Origin: Cyclostephanos tholiformis
Lineage: Eukaryota > Bacillariophyta > Thalassiosirophyceae > Thalassiosirales > Thalassiosiraceae
DNA length: 14,161 bases
Reading direction: 5' to 3'
Assembly: GCA_036939975.1 (NCBI GenBank)
Contig: JALLPB010000614.1
Span: 1-14,161, forward strand
Shown here: piece after piece, positions 8,801-14,161 of the stretch
Layout of the letters: every line of letters begins with the position of its first letter
Numbering within the stretch: position 1 is the first letter of the stretch
Notes under the pieces: generated by a model
What the model was told of the DNA's origin: nothing
Databases searched by the model: none
Seen by the model: only the letters and a program-made list of their open reading frames with translations
Made by a program: the position numbers and the translations under genes

Positions 8801-10715
8801 GGTCCTGACAAGCGTGGACGACACTCGCAAGTATCAGATCGCGACACTCCGCAACGATCGCGTGTGCCCGTTCCGATCCGCCGCCAGCGCCCCCACCCAT
8901 CGCCGCAACGTCCCACGATCCGGTCGCGCCTCCGGGAAACGGTCCTCCCCCTCCCCGCGACGACGTCGTCAACGACGACTGCGGAGGCGGCGGGTTGCTG
9001 CCGTCGTTCGCCTTTTTGAGCCCTATGGCGCACGCCGCGAGGGCGACCGCCCCGCCCTTCCTGGCATCCTCGTTCGTGCTTCGGATGTAATCGTCGCTCA
9101 GCAGCAGCAGTATCGCACGCACGCTTTCGTAATCGTCCTGCGCCACGAGGGATCGTATCACCTTCTCGATCTCCATCGCGGCCAGCCGTCGTCGCTCATA
9201 CCTCTTGTGCGCTAGGGACACGAGTACCGCCGCCGAGATGCACTGCTGGAACGTCTTACGCATCGCCTCGCGTTCCTCCTCGGAGTTGTAGTACCGCTGC
9301 AACGTCGCGGGGGCGGTGCTCGCGGTGTTAGTCATGACGATGGAGCCATTTTTGTTGCTGTTATTATTCCCGCCTGACAAATCCACGACCTGCTGCTGAT
9401 ATCGGCCATTGTCGCTAGAGGAGAAAAGGGATGGAGGATAATGACCCTCAGCGTTATTGGACTTCCCCGCGTTGGTATCGCCGCCATCGAAGATAGTGAG
9501 CGATTCGATCTTCTGGCGCATGCTGTTAAGGACGTCCGGCAGCCCCCCGACCCCTACTCCTCTTCTTCCTCCTCCTCCTCCTCCTCCTCCTCCTCCTCTT
9601 CCTCCTGATCTTAGGTTCGACGATGACGACGCGTTGGCGTTCGTTTGGGGGATCATCCCGTCCTTGTCTCGCGCAGAGATTGCGTTTTCCCTACCGCCAC
9701 TCGTCATTGTCGTCGTCGATGGATCTGTCGTATTAACCATCTTGGACTCCCCCCTTTCCTCGCCGTCTGTATCGACGCAACTGTCCTCGGGATTACTTTC
9801 GTTAATTATCTCGTCGATGACCGTGTGCTCCGCCTTTGCGAAGAAATCGTCCTCGACATGTGATCCGTCATCATCGACGTTATTTTCTCCCCCACCCTCG
9901 TCGTCGTCGTCGTCGTCTTCTTCCGCGACGGGCAACGATTGTCGATGTCCCCCCTCAAGTGATCCCTCCATCTTGACATCATTCACGTCATCGTCCACGG
10001 CGGCTGCATCCTCCAACACCTCCAGCCCCCCCACCCCCCAGTCATCGGTGCCATCGTCCACCCCATCGTAACCAAACGCGGAAGGAACCTTGGATCGAGA
10101 ATCGTCGTCGTTGGGTCCGCCGCCGCCCCGATCGTAGTGACGTCTGTCGTTGGAGGTTCCGGTCGTCGTCGCGCCCACTCCCACATATGCCACGCCATCT
10201 ACGTCGTCGTTGTCGTCGTCTTCGTCCTCAGAGCTCGAGCTAAAGTAAGCGACCACGTCCGATGACGATGACGCTCGATACTGAGACGGCATGAACGCGG
10301 CCGTCTCGAACGCGGCGGCCTTCGCCAATGACGGAGCGTCGATGGCACTGGTAATAGCGCGATAATCGTGATCCGCGTGAGGAGGAATGGGAGAACTACG
10401 CGGCGTTGTTGTGGTAGTATCGATAACGGCGGCTGCGGCGGCCATCGCCGACGCAACTCGGTCGTCATCGTCGTCGTCGTCGTCGTCGTCATTCTCGTCA
10501 TTCTCGTCCTCGTCCTCACCGCTAGTGTCGTAGAATTCGCCATCGTCGTCATCGTCGTCATCGTCCTCCGCGAATATCCCCTCCAATATGCGCAGTCGCT
10601 CCTCCTCATCTGTCTCGGACGCCGAGGGGGCTATCATCGACGATGACAATGACGACTCCACGGTCAGTGTCTGGTGCCGCCGTGATGGCGACATGACGTT
10701 GCTTGTTTCCGGCAT
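5878..10715 (-). CDS. VAC14: VAC14 homologue, PI(3,5)P2 complex scaffold
   Basis: VAC14 scaffolds the Fab1/PIKfyve kinase and Fig4 phosphatase that control PI(3,5)P2 on endosomes and vacuoles. Three exons, 10715-7499, 7390-7087 and 7000-5878, give 1547 residues. The introns are 108 and 86 nt, with donors A|GTGAGT and C|GTGAGT and acceptors CTCAG and TTGAAG. Both joins keep frame and family similarity (PPGIIIVKSFEVLAIIS; IELMCTLQPPEFVFVSF). Residues 1 to about 490 are acidic and low-complexity, with Asp, Ser and Gly runs. HEAT repeats start near 490 (RRRLAAMEIEKVIRSLVAQ). RKGGAVALAACAIGLK, VRYYATESLFNV and RSGAELLDKKLKEVI match the conserved N-terminal half of VAC14. The C-terminal Fig4-binding part has LFHILLYTFSHNIVTTLAFC, DQLVDLIERPLFRHLHLHML and LMLLPQS. 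Human VAC14 has 782 residues, so the length difference is mainly the N-terminal extension and loops. Start: the ATG at 10715; only TTG lies upstream in frame nearby. Confidence 0.95.
9567..9598. repeat. CCT microsatellite encoding a VAC14 Gly run
   Basis: About ten CCT units. On the VAC14 coding strand they are GGA codons and give the Gly run near residues 373-383. The run lies inside the disordered N-terminal extension, so length variation is probably tolerated. Confidence 0.85.
10459..10569. repeat. Two GTC/ATC microsatellites encoding VAC14 Asp runs
   Basis: Interrupted GTC/ATC tracts at about 10464-10490 and 10541-10566 encode the two long Asp runs near residues 75-84 and 50-58 of VAC14. 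The segment between them encodes a Glu/Asp/Asn-rich stretch. A third such tract lies at about 9899-9920. On the coding strand they are GAC and GAT codons. Confidence 0.85.
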
Positions 10716-10739
10716 AATATTTCTTTTGGAAACACTCAA

Positions 10740-10779
10740 GGTAGGTAGACACGGGTTATTATTAGAGTATCTACCTACC
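10740..10779. promoter_or_regulatory. 10-bp perfect hairpin in the VAC14 divergent gap
   Basis: GGTAGGTAGA at 10740-10749 and its exact complement TCTACCTACC at 10770-10779 flank a 20-nt spacer. It starts 25 nt upstream of the VAC14 ATG and lies between divergent genes. Further CTACCTAC-like units follow to 10792. The same 10-mer occurs at 3390-3399 in the other divergent gap. It could act as DNA binding sites in inverted orientation or as a hairpin in the VAC14 5' leader. Confidence 0.5.
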
Positions 10780-10987
10780 TACTCTACCTACTATTTATTA
10801 TTGTCATTTGGATTTTTTTTTGACAGAGGGATGGTACTTTCGCGCGGGAACAAACACCTCGTCGTTCCATCCCCACGAACATCACACGCACCAAACAAGA
10901 CCAACCCCAACAACAACACCCCAATAAAATCATGAATGATGATCCCCAATCGAACATGCCAGCAGCGAGAGCATTCTCCTCCACAAG

Positions 10988-12287
10988 ACGCGCACTATCC
11001 TGCTGTTGGGTGCGCTGGTCTTAGCGGCATTTAATTTAGCCCGCCAACCGACGACGACGCTGGGGTTGATGATGACGACCCGCGCGACGAGGCGGATGCA
11101 AGACAGGGAGGACGAGGCCGACGTCATCCTTCGACGGTCGTATGCGAATTCGCACGCGCGACTAATCCCCTGCGATGACAATGACGACAAATTATGGAAT
11201 ACCCAATCGTGGTAGTCGTGCATGATGAAAAATCTGATGGATTTTTTTACGGCCTCGCTTCCAACAATAATAACAATAGCAGCAGCAGCGTGCCATCGTC
11301 GATGATGATAATGTGTGGCTCCAAACTCTATTGCAAGACACGCAAAAAAACGGCGGGTACGGTCCATGACATCACTTCGGCACGACTACACCGCCATTAA
11401 ACTTCTGTACAATCGAGAAGGTCGCGACGACGGAATGGAGGAAAATCTTATGCCTGATCAACGCCGACGATTGCGTTCGTGATCCCAAGAGTTGCGGGAA
11501 GAAAAAATGCGCGTGGATGACGATGGGGAAAGACATGCCCGAGGACGCGCCGTGGGCGGACTTCTTGCGCGATCCATTGGAGAGGCTATTGTCGGTATTC
11601 CTGAACAAGTGCATAGATCCCAGGAAGAGGAGGACCGAGGGACATTGCGAGCCGAACGTGATTTTCAATGCCCGATCGGACTTGAAGGACGAGAAGGGGA
11701 AGAACTATCCGTCGTTGATGGAGCATCTCGAGGGCGAGGATAAGCAATTATTATTCGCCGCATATCTCGGTGTCTTGCCTCTCCAGGTACATTTGCCCCC
11801 TTGGACTTCACGGTCATCTGTATATTCATACCCTCCAAATATATAAATGATGTATATGCAATCGTCCGATCTTATCCCCCATCCCCCCCCCCAAAAAAAA
11901 TAGTGGAACTTACACTTCTTGCCCCAGGCCATCGCCTGTGATCTACGTCGGAATATACATAGGTGCGCCTTCGTGGGGAACATGGGAGAGGATTTCATGT
12001 TCGATATCGAGAGGATGGCAAATCAGTTCGGCGGTACCTTACCCGAGCTATTGAACGCGAGTTTCGGGTACATGGAATACGTTCAGTCTCGGAAGAGGAA
12101 TATGGGTAAGGATAACAGCCGTCACTCGACGCACGCCCTGGGGAAGGTGAAACAGTTTTACACCGCGCAAACGGTAAGGAGGGGACTAGAGCTTATGTCG
12201 ATCGACTATGTTCGTCTAGGGTTGAAGGTCCCTGAATGGGCACGACAGATGCTTCGAGACGATGCGTCTCGAGCCTTCGTGGCGTGA
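10988..12287 (+). CDS. Carbohydrate-sulfotransferase-like protein; 5' end unresolved, in-frame TGA
   Basis: Golgi-type sulfotransferases move sulfate from PAPS to glycans. The secure part is exon 11280-11786 joined to 11904-12287 by CAG|GTACAT...AATAG (a 117-nt intron), restoring LGVLPLQWNLHFLPQA. Motifs: a PAPS 5'-phosphosulfate-like site CTIEKVATTEW (11406-11438), a 3'-phosphate-like site RDPLERLLSVFLNKC (from 11568), EGHCEPN (from 11637) and C-terminal KVKQFYTAQTVRRGLELM. This best fits the CHST/Sulfotransfer_2 group. A signal-anchor segment, TILLLGALVLAAFNLARQP (from 10994), lies upstream in another frame with no ATG. It could join an ATG at 10831 or 10693 through the acceptor CCTCCACAAG (10987). 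Linking the anchor exon to 11280 in frame needs a weak donor at 11123. TGA at 11367-11369 interrupts a frame that reads sensibly on both sides (DDDNVWLQTLLQDTQKNGG before, HHFGTTTPPLNFCTIEK after). It may be a pseudogene, a sequence error or unusual decoding. Divergent from VAC14. Confidence 0.65.
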
Positions 12288-12544
12288 GGTAATTTGCATG
12301 TACTGCAGCGCGCGGCTGTAATGAATTGGTCTTTGGCAGGCGATAGTAAAATGGGATGTCATGGATAATTCGCATCCATTGGCATCGTCTCAGTATAATT
12401 AGATTCGCGCCCCTGGTAGGAAGTAGCCGAGCAAAATTGGCATTTCTAGAGCAAATCAGCGTTTTCTAATATAGGATTATGCCTCGTCGTAATTCATTTC
12501 ACTCGTTCCAATCCATTTTCCCACTATCTTCCATGTATCCGAAG

Positions 12545-13747
12545 TCATCGCGTCCTTTCTTTTTTGGTAGCATGGCCGTTTTCCTTTTTCGCGTGGCTTA
12601 CTGCAAGTACCTTCCCCCCACCATCAAAATCACGATCGTGGTCGGCGAGACTGGATTTTGCATCACATTTTACATAGTTGGTATTTGTGCTATAGGGTGA
12701 TAAGTATCCACCCCGTTTCGCATCATTTCTCTCGCCGCGTGCGTATGAGGACGTCTTGGATTGTCGTGTGTTCCTACTCTGCTTCGCTTCCTGCTCGGAT
12801 AGGCTCAATGCCACGGCCATGGCCAATTGCTCCTCCTCCGTTCGTGTGACTCCCGACGTGGATTTCGATGAGCTTCTATGCCTATTATCGCCAACCCCCA
12901 TGACACTTCCCCCGCCTATTCCCATGCTCATCAACATGGCCCGTTCCAAATCAGCCTCGTAGGCCCTCGAGTTGGTAGCGTCGGCCAATTCCTTGGATTC
13001 GTCGAGGACGGACTTAGGAATGCCGCCGCCGTCATCCGCCAAGGTAGACGATCTCCTCCTGTCGCGCCCGTTGTCCCCCAAGAGCAACAATGACGATTGA
13101 TTCAAATCCATCGAGTTTTCGGGCGCGGACGCTCGCCTAAACGCCTTTGACATCATCGAAAACCTCTCGCCGATGATCCCGCCACCGTTCCTCGATCGTT
13201 CAGACGATGCGCTCCCACCTCTCTCGGCCCTCTCCTGCCTCCGCACGACCGCCGCCCTGGCGAACGACGAACGCATCTCTTCCAACTGCGCGTGTGCCAT
13301 CTTGCGCGCCTCCGGCGTGGCGTACACGATATTCGACGCCCCCGACGGTGGCTCGTCCCATACCCTCTTGCCAGTTTTTTGGGATTGGAAGTAAGGGCGG
13401 ATAGTGAGTCGCTGGGACGCCGCCGCGACGTCGGCATCGTCGTCGGAGCCATCGCCATTGGCACGGTCCTCGTCCTTTTCTCTGAAGCCGCCCTTGGATT
13501 TGAACTTGCGGAATAAGCTCCCCCCAACGTTCTTCTTCATCTTTGTCCCACCGGCCGCCGAGCCGGTGGTGGTGCCCCCCATCTCGCAAACGGCCAACGC
13601 CTCGATCCAATTATCGTCGTCGGCGCCAAAACGGCCAGCGGCGACCCGGGCGGAGCGTCTGGCATTGAAATCATTGGTGGCGGGAGTGGGCATGGGGGAA
13701 GATGGTGCTCCCTTTTCTACGGCGCTGGTATTCTTGAAGGGTGTCAT
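12545..13747 (-). CDS. Tandem-UIM protein with a half-WW-like segment
   Basis: A single exon of 400 residues. Two ubiquitin-interacting motifs are visible. Residues 263-276 (YEADLERAMLMSMG) keep the L-x-x-A-x-x-x-S core at L267, A270 and S274. Residues 303-320 (TEEEQLAMAVALSLSEQE) are near-consensus, with L308, A311, S315 and E318. Residues 117-134 (RPYFQSQKTGKRVWDEPP) resemble the second half of a WW domain (aromatic pair, TG turn, second W, PP), but the first Trp is missing. The rest is basic, Ser- and Gly-rich and probably disordered, ending in a Lys/Arg-rich tail. A role as an adaptor binding ubiquitinated cargo, for instance in trafficking or degradation, is inferred from the UIMs. The start ATG at 13747 has a good context (AACACCATGAC). 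An in-frame ATG at 13828 would add 27 residues. No specific orthologue is recognised. Confidence 0.82.
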   Translation of the reverse strand: MTPFKNTSAVEKGAPSSPMPTPATNDFNARRSARVAAGRFGADDDNWIEALAVCEMGGTTTGSAAGGTKMKKNVGGSLFRKFKSKGGFREKDEDRANGDGSDDDADVAAASQRLTIRPYFQSQKTGKRVWDEPPSGASNIVYATPEARKMAHAQLEEMRSSFARAAVVRRQERAERGGSASSERSRNGGGIIGERFSMMSKAFRRASAPENSMDLNQSSLLLLGDNGRDRRRSSTLADDGGGIPKSVLDESKELADATNSRAYEADLERAMLMSMGIGGGSVMGVGDNRHRSSSKSTSGVTRTEEEQLAMAVALSLSEQEAKQSRNTRQSKTSSYARGERNDAKRGGYLSPYSTNTNYVKCDAKSSLADHDRDFDGGGKVLAVSHAKKENGHATKKERTR

Positions 13748-14041
13748 GGTGTTGCTTATGATGATATTTAGGTTTTTTGTTGTAGTTGTTCTCTCTCTTA
13801 AAAAAAGTGAGTCGCACGCCCGCCCCATGAATTGGCGATTTGCTTCTACGCACGTAGGAATTAGTAATTCGGGGAAGATGAGGCCAATCGAGCATTCCTA
13901 TGATACATACGATACCTCCTTGTTGGTCAAAGACAATAGGATAGGGTCCCTTACTCCAGCACCCTAAAGATACTAATGACCCTCCGATACTGCCCTCCCT
14001 GGTCAATTCTAAGGGCACCATTGTGTTCCCCACCCCCGAAT

Positions 14042-14064
14042 TACCGTAGAAATTGGGGATTAAG
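14042..14064 (-). promoter_or_regulatory. Candidate upstream motif, copy 2
   Basis: On the minus strand: CTTAATCCCC, AA, TTTCTACGGTA. It matches 21 of 23 positions of the motif at 33-55, differing only in the central dinucleotide. It ends 294 nt upstream of the UIM-gene ATG at 13747 and has the same orientation toward its gene as copy 1. This copy is single, without the tandem duplication. Confidence 0.4.
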
Positions 14065-14148
14065 GGACAGCTAATGTGCAAGGATGTGACAGCTAAATTG
14101 TTCGACAGTTTTTTCCCGCCAACCCCTGAGTGTGTCGCTTTTCGTTTG

Positions 14149-14157
14149 TATAAAAAG
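14149..14157 (+). promoter_or_regulatory. TATA-like box at the window edge
   Basis: TATAAAAAG on the plus strand, preceded by TTTCGTTTG. It would suit a core promoter of a plus-strand gene starting just beyond the window. Nothing downstream is visible to confirm it. Confidence 0.25.
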
Positions 14158-14161
14158 CTGC

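Larger units (their letters stand above)
13748..14161. other. Upstream region of the UIM gene to the window edge
   Basis: No gene is supported here. A minus-strand frame is open across most of it but matches nothing convincingly and mostly reflects the 5' leader and promoter of the UIM gene. It contains the shared CTTAATCCCC motif (14064-14042, minus strand) and, at the very edge, a TATA-like sequence on the plus strand. It is probably a divergent promoter region between the UIM gene and a gene beyond the window. Confidence 0.4.

Noticed and set aside
9457..10071. Long plus-strand open frame rich in Pro and Ser inside VAC14
   Set aside because: Antisense of the acidic, repeat-rich VAC14 exon 1; its composition follows from the complementary GAC, GAT and GGA codons.
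11194..11400. Plus-strand frame over 11194-11400 as part of the sulfotransferase
   Set aside because: The better donors of the anchor exon lead into this frame, but its residues look random and it ends before the conserved motif. The overlapping frame from 11280 reads as protein.
33..14064. Reading the inverted 23-nt motif at the two window ends as terminal inverted repeats of one large element
   Set aside because: The enclosed genes are unrelated housekeeping genes, the motif is internal to both edges and imperfect, and a gene-relative promoter motif explains the orientation more simply.
13671..14081. Minus-strand frame with SPIHGAGV, reminiscent of the start of a SET domain
   Set aside because: Only about eight residues match and no further SET motifs follow. 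The frame runs through the UIM gene's leader and out of phase with its coding sequence.
1..14161. CRISPR array, prophage, integron or intact transposon
   Set aside because: No spaced identical repeats, no transposase, integrase or reverse-transcriptase motifs and no long terminal repeats were found; the genes are intron-bearing eukaryotic genes.

Overview
The window looks like nuclear DNA from a photosynthetic stramenopile, most likely a diatom. Four things point there. A protein carries a signal peptide with an AxA-F cleavage site followed by a twin-arginine hydrophobic segment, the layout of diatom plastid and thylakoid-lumen precursors. Spliceosomal introns of about 60-190 nt recur, mostly with GTGAGT donors. 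An initiator tRNA-Met of eukaryotic type is present. The coding sequence is full of Ser, Asp, Gly and Gln runs made by trinucleotide microsatellites. The species cannot be fixed from the sequence alone.

Layout from left to right: (1) a short upstream region with a 17-bp tandem repeat, then an unrecognised Gln/His-rich protein gene (+, about 181-1805). (2) Convergent to it, a three-exon organellar, probably mitochondrial, ribosomal protein bL19 gene (-, 1873-3242). (3) Divergent from bL19, an intronless gene for a predicted thylakoid-lumen protein (+, 3471-4496). (4) A gene-poor, AT-richer stretch (4497-5877) with an imperfect tandem repeat, an initiator tRNA-Met gene (-, 4760-4831) and short coding-like islands that do not assemble into a gene. 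(5) A large three-exon VAC14 gene (-, 5878-10715), with HEAT repeats, a C-terminal Fig4-binding region and a roughly 490-residue acidic N-terminal extension. (6) Divergent from VAC14, a spliced carbohydrate-sulfotransferase-like gene (+, to 12287) whose 5' end is unresolved and which has an in-frame TGA just before the PAPS-binding motif. (7) A minus-strand gene for a protein with two ubiquitin-interacting motifs and a half-WW-like segment (12545-13747). (8) Upstream sequence of that gene running to the window edge.

The genes are ordinary, unrelated eukaryotic housekeeping or secretory genes packed into divergent and convergent pairs, not an operon or a mobile cassette. I see no CRISPR array, no intact transposon and no convincing new multi-gene system. 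The most useful leads are two short motifs shared between upstream regions: CTTAATCCCC-NN-TTTCTACGGTA before the first and last genes, and GGTAGGTAGA in both divergent gene gaps. Further leads are the interrupted sulfotransferase frame, the unusual 1:72 pair in the initiator tRNA, and the orphan reading frame at 5638-5820.
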